A DNA stretch of 64,000 bases from Seribacter sp963934295 (lineage in GTDB: Bacteria; Verrucomicrobiota; Verrucomicrobiia; Opitutales; Seribacteraceae). Positions 17,559-26,034 of the stretch are shown one piece after another. The stretch lies in the NCBI GenBank assembly GCA_963934295.1, contig CAWVXY010000005.1, positions 52,961 to 116,960 of the forward strand, in the 5' to 3' direction. Each line of letters starts with the position of its first letter. The first letter of the stretch is position 1. The position numbers and the translations under genes were made by a program. The notes beneath the pieces were generated by a model that was not told the DNA's origin, did not search any database, and was given only the letters and a program-made list of their open reading frames with translations.

Positions 17559-18124
17559 TTTTGCGGCATAATTTCCTCTTTAATTAACCTGCCTGTTTGA
17601 TCCCATAATCGTCGCCCAATATATTTTCCTTCGCTCCAATATGCCTCTTCTCTCAAAATACCAGAGGGCCACCATCTCGATTTCACACCAGCTAACACTC
17701 CCTGGTCAAAATTTGCCTGCAATGCTAATTGGCCCGACTCAAAATTTCGATTTTGCTGACCATGAGGCAGCCCACGATAATAGGATGTTTCAAGCGAAAC
17801 AGTTCCATCGGGAAAACTTTCTACTACCGTTCCTGTAAAAGGCTCGTCCCATACATCTTTCCTGTACAAGCGACCGTTTTTCTTAGTCACGGCCTCTTTT
17901 TGCCAAATAGTGGGATAACTTTCAATTGGTTTTTCATAATCTGCAAAAATTTTCTCAACATTTCGATCTTTGGATAAAAAACGATTATCAACAACAGTAT
18001 TTGAGACAGGTTCACTTTTTAACTGCTTTGGTTCGAATTCTTTTTTATCTTCTTTTTTGTCCTCTAATCCACATCCCCAAAAATAAAAGGGTAATAATAA
18101 AATCAAAACTTTGCATATTCTCAT
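17555..18124 (-). CDS. Lipoprotein with MORN-like (YwqK-type) repeats
   Basis: About 189 residues from the ATG at 18124; a GTG or similar start upstream would place 18 residues before the signal peptide and is less plausible. The lipoprotein signal VLILLLPFYFWGC puts the lipidated Cys at about 18, followed by a charged linker rich in Lys and Glu. Residues 85-189 contain repeated MORN_2-type units: GRLYRKDVWDEPFTGTV, FPDGTVSLETSYYRGLPHG, FESGQLALQANFDQGVLAG, WPSGILREEAYWSEGKYIG. Such repeats form beta-sheet stacks of unknown ligand in many Gram-negative outer-membrane or periplasmic lipoproteins. It is divergent from the sixA-like gene and interlocks stop codons with the gene at 16665. Confidence 0.72.
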   Translation of the reverse strand: MRICKVLILLLPFYFWGCGLEDKKEDKKEFEPKQLKSEPVSNTVVDNRFLSKDRNVEKIFADYEKPIESYPTIWQKEAVTKKNGRLYRKDVWDEPFTGTVVESFPDGTVSLETSYYRGLPHGQQNRNFESGQLALQANFDQGVLAGVKSRWWPSGILREEAYWSEGKYIGRRLWDQTGRLIKEEIMPQN

Positions 18125-18181
18125 GTTTTTTATGGTGAAGATTACTTTGAGTCTCGCAATACGAAAAATTAATTTCAAAAA

Positions 18182-18670
18182 ATGAAAACTATTTTCTTAA
18201 TTAGACATGCAAAATCGTCGTGGGATAACCAATTACTTAAAGATCATCAACGTCCTTTAAATAAGAGGGGGCTTTCTGACGCTCCCATTATGGGCGAGAG
18301 GCTAAAAAAGGATTACCCTCCCCCTGAAAAAATAATTTCCTCAAGTGCTCAACGAGCCAAGGAAACCGCAGAAATAATTAAAGGTATTTGGTTCCCGAAT
18401 AAAACGATTGAATTCACTGATCTACTTTATGAACAACCAACATCTAATATTCTAAATATTATTCAAAATAATCAAAAAGATTTAAATTCAATCGCTTTAT
18501 TCTTCCATAACCCCACCGTCACGCATTTGGGAAACCTTTTGGCATCACTTTCAATATCCAATATCCCAACTTGTGGCGTCCTTGCCCTATCTTGCCAAGA
18601 AAAAAATTGGTGTTCAGTCGAGATGGGGAATTGCGAATTGGTCAATTTTGATTACCCCAAAAAGTTATAA
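18182..18670 (+). CDS. sixA: SixA-type phosphohistidine phosphatase (histidine phosphatase superfamily)
   Basis: 162 residues, as expected for SixA. It starts with the strand and catalytic motif IFLIRHAKSSW (active-site His about 8). The second Arg lies in SSAQRAKETAEII, and a late histidine in LFFHNPTVTHLGN, the usual branch-1 histidine phosphatase arrangement without extra lids. SixA removes phosphate from phosphohistidine in HPt or PTS proteins; the target here cannot be inferred because no phosphorelay gene is adjacent. It stands alone between a divergent lipoprotein gene and a convergent small gene. Confidence 0.82.
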   Translation: MKTIFLIRHAKSSWDNQLLKDHQRPLNKRGLSDAPIMGERLKKDYPPPEKIISSSAQRAKETAEIIKGIWFPNKTIEFTDLLYEQPTSNILNIIQNNQKDLNSIALFFHNPTVTHLGNLLASLSISNIPTCGVLALSCQEKNWCSVEMGNCELVNFDYPKKL

Positions 18671-18675
18671 TAGTT

Positions 18676-18906
18676 TTAAAAACTCTCTTCGGAAAGAATT
18701 CTCTCTGCAACCTGAGTGAGCGGATCTTCGGAGAAATTCTCAAATCTATTTGAAAAGGAAGAATCGGGTTCTGGCATGTCCATTAACTGATCCACCCATT
18801 TCCCAATTTCCTCCTTTGATACCTCATCCACTGTATCTGTGGGAAATGAAATAACATCACTGTCATTACAAGAATTTAAGCTACTTTGATCTGAATCAAT
18901 ATTCAT
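18676..18906 (-). CDS. Small acidic protein of unknown function
   Basis: Not recognised. A well-placed GAGGAG 9 bases before the ATG at 18906 sets the start, giving 76 residues; a longer frame starting at 18951 would bury that site in coding sequence. The protein is rich in Asp, Ser and Glu (SDQSSLNSCNDSD, SKEEIGKWVDQLMDMPEPD), has no signal peptide or membrane segment, and ends with a short amphipathic helix TQVAERILSEE. It is convergent with the sixA-like gene, 5 bases apart. It could be a small regulatory or chaperone-binding protein; nothing more can be said. Confidence 0.6.
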   Translation of the reverse strand: MNIDSDQSSLNSCNDSDVISFPTDTVDEVSKEEIGKWVDQLMDMPEPDSSFSNRFENFSEDPLTQVAERILSEESF

Positions 18907-19038
18907 ATTTTTAATCTCCTCACGGTTTAGATAGTCTTGAAAATATATCACAACAATTTAATGGTAATGTCTAAAGGGACATTGATTATCGGCTGTGATT
19001 CAAATCTACCTCCTGTGGATCGAATCAGATTAAAATAA

Positions 19039-19056
19039 AGCTGCATCCTTGCGGCT
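19039..19056. repeat. Short hairpin in the 18.9-19.2 kb intergenic region
   Basis: AGCTGCA and TGCGGCT pair with one G-T around a 4-base loop. On the minus strand it is followed by a TTTATTTT run. That makes it terminator-like, although no gene lies directly upstream on that strand. The rest of this 257-base gap shows no gene. Confidence 0.25.
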
Positions 19057-19163
19057 AAAAAGCATAGTCGACCCAAAATCCTTACACTTTAGAAAAAAAT
19101 TAAAAAAAATATAAATTAATGAATCCTCTTTTCTTTTAATGAATAAAAGGTGAATGTATCCAC

Positions 19164-19973
19164 ATGACCCAAAAACTATCAAAAGCTTATTCAAATAAAG
19201 AATTCCTTAACAGCCATGAAGCACGCCCCATTCGAGTTCAATGTGAATTAATCGAACCAGATAACCGCCTTCGAAACCAAGGGGTGGAGAATACAATTGT
19301 ATTTTTTGGTTCAGCTCGATCAAAACCTCTTCAAGAAGCAAAAGCAGAATTATCTGAGTATGCTGACAAACATCCTAACGAATCAGAAATGACTGATGAA
19401 GAAGTGAGGGAATTAAATAAAAGAAAAAGAATAGTCAAACTTTCCAAATATTATGAAGATGCAGTCAAACTTTCAGCTAGGTTGACAGAATGGTCGAACC
19501 AAGAAAAAAGTTCTAAAAATAAATATTATGTTTGCTCTGGGGGTGGACCCGGCATGATGGAGGCAGCGAATAAGGGGGCAGATCAGGTTAATGGAAAATC
19601 TATCGCCCTAGGAATTAGCCTTCCTTTTGAACAAGGAGTTAATCAATATGCAACCCCTGAACTATCTTTTGAGTTCCACTATTTCTTCGTGCGGAAATTC
19701 TATTTCTTATATCATGCCAAAGCCGTAATTGTCTTTCCTGGTGGTTTTGGCACGATGGATGAACTTTTTGAAACCCTGACTCTTATTCAGACAAAGAAAC
19801 TTGATAAAAAAATGCCCATTATTTTGTACGGTAAAGAATTTTGGGATGACCTTATCAACTTTGATCAATTCATCAATTGGGGAGTCATTTCTCCCAAGGA
19901 TGTTGATTTATTTGAAATTGTAGATGATTTAGAGGAAGCTTTTACGATGATTACTTCCAACCTGAAAGATTGA
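19164..19973 (+). CDS. LOG family protein (TIGR00730-type Rossmann fold)
   Basis: 269 residues. The nucleotide-binding signatures of the LOG/lysine-decarboxylase-like family are clear: IVFFGSARS near residue 46, CSGGGPGMMEAANKGA near 125, and VFPGGFGTMDELFE near 190 (the PGGxGTxxE motif). Members release adenine from nucleotide monophosphates (cytokinin riboside 5'-monophosphate phosphoribohydrolase activity), and longer bacterial types such as this one, with an N-terminal extension of about 45 residues, may act as AMP nucleosidase-like enzymes. It has its own gene space with a 257-base upstream gap, so it is probably monocistronic. Confidence 0.85.
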   Translation: MTQKLSKAYSNKEFLNSHEARPIRVQCELIEPDNRLRNQGVENTIVFFGSARSKPLQEAKAELSEYADKHPNESEMTDEEVRELNKRKRIVKLSKYYEDAVKLSARLTEWSNQEKSSKNKYYVCSGGGPGMMEAANKGADQVNGKSIALGISLPFEQGVNQYATPELSFEFHYFFVRKFYFLYHAKAVIVFPGGFGTMDELFETLTLIQTKKLDKKMPIILYGKEFWDDLINFDQFINWGVISPKDVDLFEIVDDLEEAFTMITSNLKD

Positions 19974-20062
19974 AGAAGTAACATTAAGCTTTCTTGGATT
20001 AAGAAAATCGTTTGACCCTAAAAAAAGAAGAAGTTTGTTGATACAGAGCAAATAGAATCTAT

Positions 20063-20980
20063 TTATTCAATACACGACAATGAATTTAATGAAAGTTGAA
20101 AATCAGATGGTATTTCAGCACGAAAAGTAAACTTTTCTGCTTTTAAGGGGTGCATGAACGATAAATAATGTGCGTGCAGCATGACCCTATCAAAGGATGC
20201 ATTCTTTTTTGCCCCATAAGTTAAATCACCAGCCAAAGGATGTCCGAGGTGTGAAAAGTGGACTCGAATTTGATGGGTTCTACCCGTACGAATTTTAACT
20301 CTTAAAAAAGTAAATAATTCAGTGTATTGTTTCATTGCCTCCCATTCTGTAAGTGCAGGTTTTCCGTGCTCAACAACTGCCATTCTCACACGGTTTTTAG
20401 GATGCCTGCCTATCGGTTGATCTATTTTTCCTTTTACAGTAGGGAAAAAACCATGAACAAGAGCACGGTATTCTTTTTCAGTCTTTCGCTGTGCAAATTG
20501 CTCGACCAAGAAATGATAAGCATGTTCTGTCTTTGCCACCACCATTACTCCACTGGTTTCCTTATCCAAACGGTGAACGATGCCTGGTCTATTAGGGGCT
20601 CCAACCGGACACAATCCCTTGGGGTAGCGATATAAAAGCGAGTGTATTAAAGTATCATCCTTCGTGCCGTCACCTGGATGTACCACCATTCCGCTAGCCT
20701 TGTTGATTACTAAAATCTGATCATCCTCATACAAGACTTCGAGAGGAATATTTCTCGGTTTAAGAGAGATAGTATCCTCCCTAGTCAAATCAATGATTAG
20801 CTCATCTCCTGAATTAATTTTGGTCTTTGATTCTAAAAAAGACCCATCTTTCCTCCTAACTTTTTTTTTCTCAATGGCCTTTTGAATTAATGCCCTACTC
20901 TTCTCCGGAAATGCTTGGGCAAGTATTTTATCGACCCTTTCATAACTGCCTTTTGGGCATATAAATATTTCCTCAGCCAC
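20063..20980 (-). CDS. RluA/RluD family rRNA pseudouridine synthase
   Basis: 305 residues. An N-terminal S4-like RNA-binding domain (RVDKILAQAFPEKSRALIQKAI, residues about 14-70) precedes the catalytic domain. That domain has the active-site Asp in HRLDKETSG near residue 137 and the late motif GRTHQIRVH with GHPLAGD. The order and length fit RluD, which modifies helix 69 of 23S rRNA; RluC or a tRNA-acting relative cannot be excluded. It starts with GTG, overlapping the end of the adenosine deaminase gene by 8 bases, so it is probably the last gene of a cotranscribed run that includes add. Confidence 0.85.
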   Translation of the reverse strand: MAEEIFICPKGSYERVDKILAQAFPEKSRALIQKAIEKKKVRRKDGSFLESKTKINSGDELIIDLTREDTISLKPRNIPLEVLYEDDQILVINKASGMVVHPGDGTKDDTLIHSLLYRYPKGLCPVGAPNRPGIVHRLDKETSGVMVVAKTEHAYHFLVEQFAQRKTEKEYRALVHGFFPTVKGKIDQPIGRHPKNRVRMAVVEHGKPALTEWEAMKQYTELFTFLRVKIRTGRTHQIRVHFSHLGHPLAGDLTYGAKKNASFDRVMLHAHYLSFMHPLKAEKFTFRAEIPSDFQLSLNSLSCIE

Positions 20981-21980
20981 AATTTTTCTCAGCTTCGATA
21001 ATTTCGCTCTTAATTTGATTTATAAATTTTTGTTTCTGAATTGAATCTAAGTTTGCGACAATAAATCCATTTGAAATCAATTCGGCAATTTCCAAATGGG
21101 TAAAAGATAATTGCTCTCGCAGTGTATTAAATTCATCAACTAACGAATTATTAAAGGACAACGGATCATCAGTACTTACCGTACATCTAATCCCCCTTTT
21201 CATAAATTCTTTAATTGGGTGATTTTCTAATTGGTCAATAACTTTTAACTTATAATTACTAATAGGACACATATCCAAAGTCACATCCTCATTAACTAAT
21301 AAATTCATAAGATCTTCATCTTCGATTGCACGGGTTCCATGCTGAATTCGATTTACCTTTAGTTCATTCACGGCTTGTGCGATATTAGAGGCAGGGCCAA
21401 ATTCACCCGCGTGTGCCTTTACCACCTTACCCTCCCCTCGTGCTCTCTCCCAAAAACGAGGTATCCATGGCTCAAAAGGCAAAGACTCTAATCCATGTAA
21501 ATCAATCCCGGACAACTGCTCCCAGCTAAGGGCATTTTCCAACAGAGGACCGAGGTAAGGGGTATATGCATTTCGACTAATACCAAGAAAAACCCGAACT
21601 TCAAGTCCCTCAGGAACCGCATCAAGTATAGCAGTTAAAATTTCTTCCCCGGGTAATTTTAAAAACTCCATCATTCCAGCGTGAAAACTAGTTTCCACAT
21701 ACTTGACATTTTGTTGAAGATGTTTGGAAAAAATGACTTTTGCTGCTTCGTGATAGCTTTCGACAGAATCAAACCAGCACATTGCGTGTTCGATTAATAT
21801 TGATTCAAATTGTTCAAAATTTTCATACCTAAAATCAGACTCTCTAAAAAACGGAGTCTTTAAAAATCTGTCAGGATATTTTTGCTCCAAAAGTTCCCAC
21901 GGCAAGGCACCTTCAACATGTAAATGAGTTTCAGTTTTAGGCAAAGATGCAAGAAAGCGATCAAATGCCAAACGATTCAT
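20973..21980 (-). CDS. add: Adenosine/adenine deaminase family protein
   Basis: 335 residues, a zinc aminohydrolase of the AMP/adenosine deaminase family. Metal and catalytic motifs are complete: HLHVEGA near residue 19 (HxH), KAHAGE near 190 with the catalytic Glu in NELKVNRIQHGTRA, and STDDP near 275 (metal Asp). CPISNYKL precedes it, as in the family. It converts adenosine to inosine; microbial adenine deaminase or aminodeoxyfutalosine deaminase share these motifs, so the exact substrate is not certain. It sits between an M29 peptidase and the RluD-type gene, with an 8-base overlap with the latter. Confidence 0.82.
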   Translation of the reverse strand: MNRLAFDRFLASLPKTETHLHVEGALPWELLEQKYPDRFLKTPFFRESDFRYENFEQFESILIEHAMCWFDSVESYHEAAKVIFSKHLQQNVKYVETSFHAGMMEFLKLPGEEILTAILDAVPEGLEVRVFLGISRNAYTPYLGPLLENALSWEQLSGIDLHGLESLPFEPWIPRFWERARGEGKVVKAHAGEFGPASNIAQAVNELKVNRIQHGTRAIEDEDLMNLLVNEDVTLDMCPISNYKLKVIDQLENHPIKEFMKRGIRCTVSTDDPLSFNNSLVDEFNTLREQLSFTHLEIAELISNGFIVANLDSIQKQKFINQIKSEIIEAEKNCG

Positions 21981-21994
21981 GATAGAAAATACTC

Positions 21995-23113
21995 TTAAGA
22001 ACCTTGTAAAAGGTAATCGGAATTCAATTTTTGTAAATCTTCAGGTACAAATTCACCGTCCTGACGAATTAACTCACCATCAAACCAAATTTCCCCTCCA
22101 CCATATTCAGGTCTTTGTATATTAACCATATCCCAATGGACTTGTGATTTATTACCATTATTAGCCTCTTCATAAGCCTGTCCGGGAGTAAAATGAAATG
22201 AACCGGCGATCTTTTCATCAAAAAGAATATCCAACATTGGTTCTCTAATCATGGGATTAAAGGCTATGGCAAATTCACCTATATAACGTGCTCCTTCATC
22301 AGAATCCAATATCTCAACAAGACGATCCGAATTAGAAGAAGAACTTGATTCAACAATTCGTCCTTTTTCAAACCGAAGAACCACATCAGAAAAAGAACTA
22401 CCTTGATAAATTGTATCCGCATTGAATGTGATCGTTCCTTCTACACTATCACGAACGGGACAGGAAAAAACCTCGCCATCGGGGATATTATATGTGCCAC
22501 CACATGAAATTGCATTGATACCTTTAATGGAAAACCGTAAATCCGTACCCGGGCCAATTATTTTAACCTGATCCGCATTTCGCATTCTATCCTCAAGTCG
22601 TTCCATGCCTTCACTCATTCGCCCGTAATCCATGCAACAGGCATCGAAGTAAAAATTTTCAAAAGCTTCACTACTCATCTTGGCCTGCTGTGCCATAGAA
22701 GGTGTAGGCCATCGAAGAACACACCATTTTGTTTTCTGAACACGCCAATCTAGGACTGGCTTAAGAACTTTCATCGCTCTTTTTAAATCATCCTGCGGTA
22801 AGTCTGAATTTTCAAAAACATTATGGGATCCACGGATAGCAATATAAGCATCCATGTTCTTCATCTTTTCCATTTCCCACTTAAAAGATGTTTCAAATTG
22901 TTCCTGCTCTCCTCCAATTATACACTCCCTGTCTATTCGCCCGTTTTGCAACTGTACAAATGGAATAGCCTTGCACTCCCTCACTGCACGGATCAAAGCC
23001 AATGTCATATCTTGAGGGATATCTATTGAATGTATTAATACTTTTTCACCAGCATTTAACTTGGTTGAATGATAAACTAGAGTGTCAGCTAATTTTTGGT
23101 AGCGAATGTCCAT
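21995..23113 (-). CDS. M29 family aminopeptidase (aminopeptidase T/S type)
   Basis: 372 residues from the ATG at 23113 (a TTG two codons earlier is unlikely). All M29 metal-site residues are visible: Glu in PDGEVF near 212, Glu in GEFAIAFN near 278, His in AGSFHFTPG near 306 with the Tyr of QAYEE after it, and the His-x-Asp pair of QVHWDMV near 325. It is a cytoplasmic dimeric enzyme that trims N-terminal residues from peptides. It is 14 bases upstream of add and 22 downstream of the adenylate-kinase-like gene on the same strand, so probably cotranscribed. A much more divergent relative lies at 14576-15769. Confidence 0.88.
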   Translation of the reverse strand: MDIRYQKLADTLVYHSTKLNAGEKVLIHSIDIPQDMTLALIRAVRECKAIPFVQLQNGRIDRECIIGGEQEQFETSFKWEMEKMKNMDAYIAIRGSHNVFENSDLPQDDLKRAMKVLKPVLDWRVQKTKWCVLRWPTPSMAQQAKMSSEAFENFYFDACCMDYGRMSEGMERLEDRMRNADQVKIIGPGTDLRFSIKGINAISCGGTYNIPDGEVFSCPVRDSVEGTITFNADTIYQGSSFSDVVLRFEKGRIVESSSSSNSDRLVEILDSDEGARYIGEFAIAFNPMIREPMLDILFDEKIAGSFHFTPGQAYEEANNGNKSQVHWDMVNIQRPEYGGGEIWFDGELIRQDGEFVPEDLQKLNSDYLLQGS

Positions 23114-23135
23114 AATCAAAGAAGGGAAAGGATTC

Positions 23136-24425
23136 TTACAAACCTCGGCGAATTTTAGAGCCGGGAAAATTAATTCTTACTCGGTAAACTTTTTTAACCC
23201 GATTAATAATTTCGTATGTTTTCGGATCTATCCGGGATGGTACTTCCATTTTTCGAATATCAACAACCGCAGTAAACCCTCTTTCTGTAAAAACATCGAT
23301 AAGTATAGCAACCGCCAGTGGGTCATCAAAAACAGAAGCCTCCGAATTTATATATGCCAATCCAGAAATAGAATGCTTCTCAACAATTGGAATAAATTTA
23401 CTTTTAATTAATCCGACCACCTGTTCAAAAAGTTCCGGATGGAATTTCTGATAAGAATCTAATCTTTGTACTAAAAGTTGCCGGGCATGTAAGGAGAGCT
23501 TTTCCGCTAATGGAATGGATGATATTTGGTCATGGGTGAGTTCATCCAATTCTAGAGAGCTTTGGTATTTCAGCTCCTGTATAATCCGTTGCTGAACTTC
23601 AATTACAGAACCATGAGCATTTATAAAATGATAATGAAAAACATCACGTAAAGTTGTAAGCGAATCATAGGTGGATTCTTTAAAAGTCTTATATCGACGA
23701 TGGGCTGCATCTTCATCCAAGTCCGTTTTACGCACTTCTCTTATTTTACCCACACCCGAAGCTTTCACTTCGGCGTTATGATCCAGCGTTCTCTGCCCTC
23801 GAAGAAACTGCCTACGCACACTTTCCTCTTCGTCAATAAAGAGCATAATAATATGAAATCTGGGCTTTGGAAATTGAGCCTCCTGAAAAGTACCCAAGTA
23901 TTTACTCCTCAATTCCGTAAGACGCCGATGGAAAAGTTTTAAGCATTCAACCTGAGTCTTGGTTCTGGGATAACCATCAACAATAGCTCCGCTTTGATAG
24001 TTTGGTTCGAGTAGCCTTCTTAAAACAAGCCTGGTAACTTCTCTATCACCCGCAAGTAAACCCGCATCAATTTTCTTGCGTGCTTCTGGAGAGTTTAATA
24101 ATTCGCTTACAATTATAGGCTTTTCGGTTAAATCCCGAAACTCCATGATAAAGGCGGTTTGTGTACCCTTTCCGGCACCAGGAGAACCATTAAGCCAAAA
24201 GATTTCGGCAGGGAAATGTAGGTTTTCAACCCCCACTTCCTGTTCAAGTTCATGCCAAATAGAATGGAAAATGAGTTGTGCATCTTTGACCTCCAAATCC
24301 TCAACTTTTTTCTTTGAACCATCAACAAAATCTGCGGATGCACCCGACGATTTTTCGTTATTATCTGAACTCAATGATTTGGTTTCAACGATGTCAGGAT
24401 TCTTGGACTTAGATTCAGGAGGCAT
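23136..24425 (-). CDS. Adenylate-kinase-like nucleoside monophosphate kinase with N- and C-terminal extensions
   Basis: 429 residues, about twice a normal adenylate kinase. A charged, low-complexity N-terminal segment (1-50) leads to the P-loop GSPGAGKGTQ at about 80-89. The NMP-binding DGYPRT motif follows near 150, then a basic lid region with RQFLRGQRT. After about residue 290 comes an extra domain (SIPLAEKLSLHARQLLVQRL, then FDDPLAVAILIDVFTERGF and PSRIDPKTYEIINRVKK) that I do not recognise. The core suggests phosphotransfer between ATP and a nucleoside monophosphate. The additions may localise or regulate it. A normal adk is not in the window, so this may or may not be the main one. It lies just upstream of the M29 gene. 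Confidence 0.72.
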   Translation of the reverse strand: MPPESKSKNPDIVETKSLSSDNNEKSSGASADFVDGSKKKVEDLEVKDAQLIFHSIWHELEQEVGVENLHFPAEIFWLNGSPGAGKGTQTAFIMEFRDLTEKPIIVSELLNSPEARKKIDAGLLAGDREVTRLVLRRLLEPNYQSGAIVDGYPRTKTQVECLKLFHRRLTELRSKYLGTFQEAQFPKPRFHIIMLFIDEEESVRRQFLRGQRTLDHNAEVKASGVGKIREVRKTDLDEDAAHRRYKTFKESTYDSLTTLRDVFHYHFINAHGSVIEVQQRIIQELKYQSSLELDELTHDQISSIPLAEKLSLHARQLLVQRLDSYQKFHPELFEQVVGLIKSKFIPIVEKHSISGLAYINSEASVFDDPLAVAILIDVFTERGFTAVVDIRKMEVPSRIDPKTYEIINRVKKVYRVRINFPGSKIRRGL

Positions 24426-24478
24426 TCGAAATTATATATATCGTATAAAATGATTCGTCAATAAAAGGACATTTATCA

Positions 24479-25288
24479 CTAAATCCCTCCTCCGCTTTCA
24501 TATTCTCTCATAGCCAATAAATTATGATCCATCCCTAAAGCTGGCGAAGTATTTTTCACCGTACCAATTTCTTTGGCGGGTACACCCGCTACCGAGACAT
24601 GTGCAGGCACATCATTTAAAACCACACTGCTTGCACCAATTCTCGCCCCTTCTCCAATCTCCACGTTACCTAAAATTTTTGCTCCAGCACCAATCAGAAC
24701 TCCAGACTTAATTTTCGGGTGCCTATCTCCACGTTCTTTGCCCGTACCCCCCAAAGTCACCTCGTGTAATATGGATACATTATCTTCAATCACCGTTGTT
24801 TCCCCTGCCACAAAACCAGTTGCATGATCAAGCAGGATTCCTTTACCGATCTTTGCGGCCGGATGAATATCAACGGAATAAACTACTGCGACTAAGCTTT
24901 GCAAGTAGAGTGCCAAATCCTTTCGGTCGTTTTTCCAAAGTGAATGGGCAACCCGATAACAACTTAATGCCTGAAAACCCTTAAAATACAAAAAGGGGCT
25001 GATATAATCGTTACAGGCCGGATCCCTTTCCGTAACCGCGATTAGATCGTACTCAACGCTTGATAAGATTTCTTGATCTGATTCGAAGGCTGTCTTAATC
25101 AAGTCTCGAATATCACTTTCAGGCACACTATTTTTTACCAAGCGAGCGGCCAACCTCCATCCTAAAGCTTCAGCAAGATTTTCGCGCTCCAGGATAAACT
25201 CAGTCAAAACCTTTGAAAGTATTCTCTCCTTGGAGGCGACTTCTTTCGCTTCATTTACCAAAATTTCCCACACTGACAATTCCTTCAT
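24479..25288 (-). CDS. cysE: Serine O-acetyltransferase
   Basis: 269 residues, close to the 273 of the E. coli enzyme. The N-terminal helical SATase domain (about 1-140) is followed by the left-handed parallel beta-helix with hexapeptide repeats: HPAAKIGKGILLDHATG with the catalytic His, then ETTVIEDNVSILHEVTLGGTG and IGAGAKILGNVEIGEGARIGA. It acetylates L-serine with acetyl-CoA to O-acetylserine, the carbon acceptor in cysteine synthesis. The extreme C-terminus ends GGGI; a terminal Ile is typical for docking into O-acetylserine sulfhydrylase (CysK), which is not in the window. It is separated by 53 bases from the adenylate-kinase-like gene on the same strand. Confidence 0.93.
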   Translation of the reverse strand: MKELSVWEILVNEAKEVASKERILSKVLTEFILERENLAEALGWRLAARLVKNSVPESDIRDLIKTAFESDQEILSSVEYDLIAVTERDPACNDYISPFLYFKGFQALSCYRVAHSLWKNDRKDLALYLQSLVAVVYSVDIHPAAKIGKGILLDHATGFVAGETTVIEDNVSILHEVTLGGTGKERGDRHPKIKSGVLIGAGAKILGNVEIGEGARIGASSVVLNDVPAHVSVAGVPAKEIGTVKNTSPALGMDHNLLAMREYESGGGI

Positions 25289-25327
25289 TTTAATAAAATT
25301 TAACTCAAATAAATTTAAAAATAATAT

Positions 25328-25993
25328 TCATGACTCCTGATCATTATTCACTCCATAATAAGTCTCACCAATATTTATTTTCTTTCGCCCTTGTGACACT
25401 CTCCATTTATTGGTGTCCCTAAGCGAATATACACACCCACAATATTCCTGCTGATAGAAGTTTTCTCTTTTGGAAATCTCAATCATGCGTTGTGAACCAC
25501 CTGACTTCCTCCAGTTATAAGTCCAATAAACAAGGTTCTCATAACGGGCAGCAGCTCGCTCTCCGCTTCCATTAATTTGCTTCATATTCTTCCATCTAGA
25601 AATGCCCAAGCTACTTGAAAACAAATTAAATTTATTTTCATGAGCATATAATGCAGTCCGTTCAAATCGCATATCAAAACAAACCGTGCATCTACCTCCC
25701 CTTTCAGGTTCCCATTCAAGTCCTTTTACACGATCAAACCAATTTCGAACATCATAATCCACATCCACATGTTCAACCCCAAGTTTATCACAAAACTTTT
25801 TATCCTCCGTCTTTCTAATTTCGTATTCCTTTTTTGGATGAATATTAGGATTATAAAAAAAAACAGTGGGTTGGATTTTAGAATTTATTAAAGTTTCCAA
25901 AACCTCACCCTCGCATGGTGCACAACAAGAATGCAGTAACACCCTGCTCTCATTGTTGGGAGTTTCAATTATCGGTCTCGTTGCCGTATTCAT
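25328..25993 (-). CDS. queH: Epoxyqueuosine reductase QueH
   Basis: 221 residues from the ATG at 25993; a TTG 12 codons upstream gives an untypical N-terminus. QueH (former DUF208) reduces epoxyqueuosine to queuosine in tRNA and replaces the cobalamin enzyme QueG. The cysteine motifs that bind the iron-sulfur and second metal sites are present: LLHSCCAPCE near residue 20, GRCTVCFDMR near 100, and EYCGCVYSL near 185. It is 41 bases downstream of gpsA on the same strand. No other queuosine genes are adjacent. Taken with the dus and MnmC-like genes, it shows that several tRNA-modifying steps are spread over the window. Confidence 0.9.
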   Translation of the reverse strand: MNTATRPIIETPNNESRVLLHSCCAPCEGEVLETLINSKIQPTVFFYNPNIHPKKEYEIRKTEDKKFCDKLGVEHVDVDYDVRNWFDRVKGLEWEPERGGRCTVCFDMRFERTALYAHENKFNLFSSSLGISRWKNMKQINGSGERAAARYENLVYWTYNWRKSGGSQRMIEISKRENFYQQEYCGCVYSLRDTNKWRVSQGRKKINIGETYYGVNNDQES

Positions 25994-26034
25994 CGATTCA
26001 AAAATGGCGTTTTTAAAAATGAATGGCAATCCGG

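Noticed and set aside
18907..19163. tRNA gene or small RNA in the gap before the LOG gene
   Set aside because: No cloverleaf could be drawn; only a short hairpin was seen.
26000..26029. TTG start for queH 12 codons upstream
   Set aside because: The ATG at 25993 gives the typical QueH N-terminus and the extension has no supporting feature.
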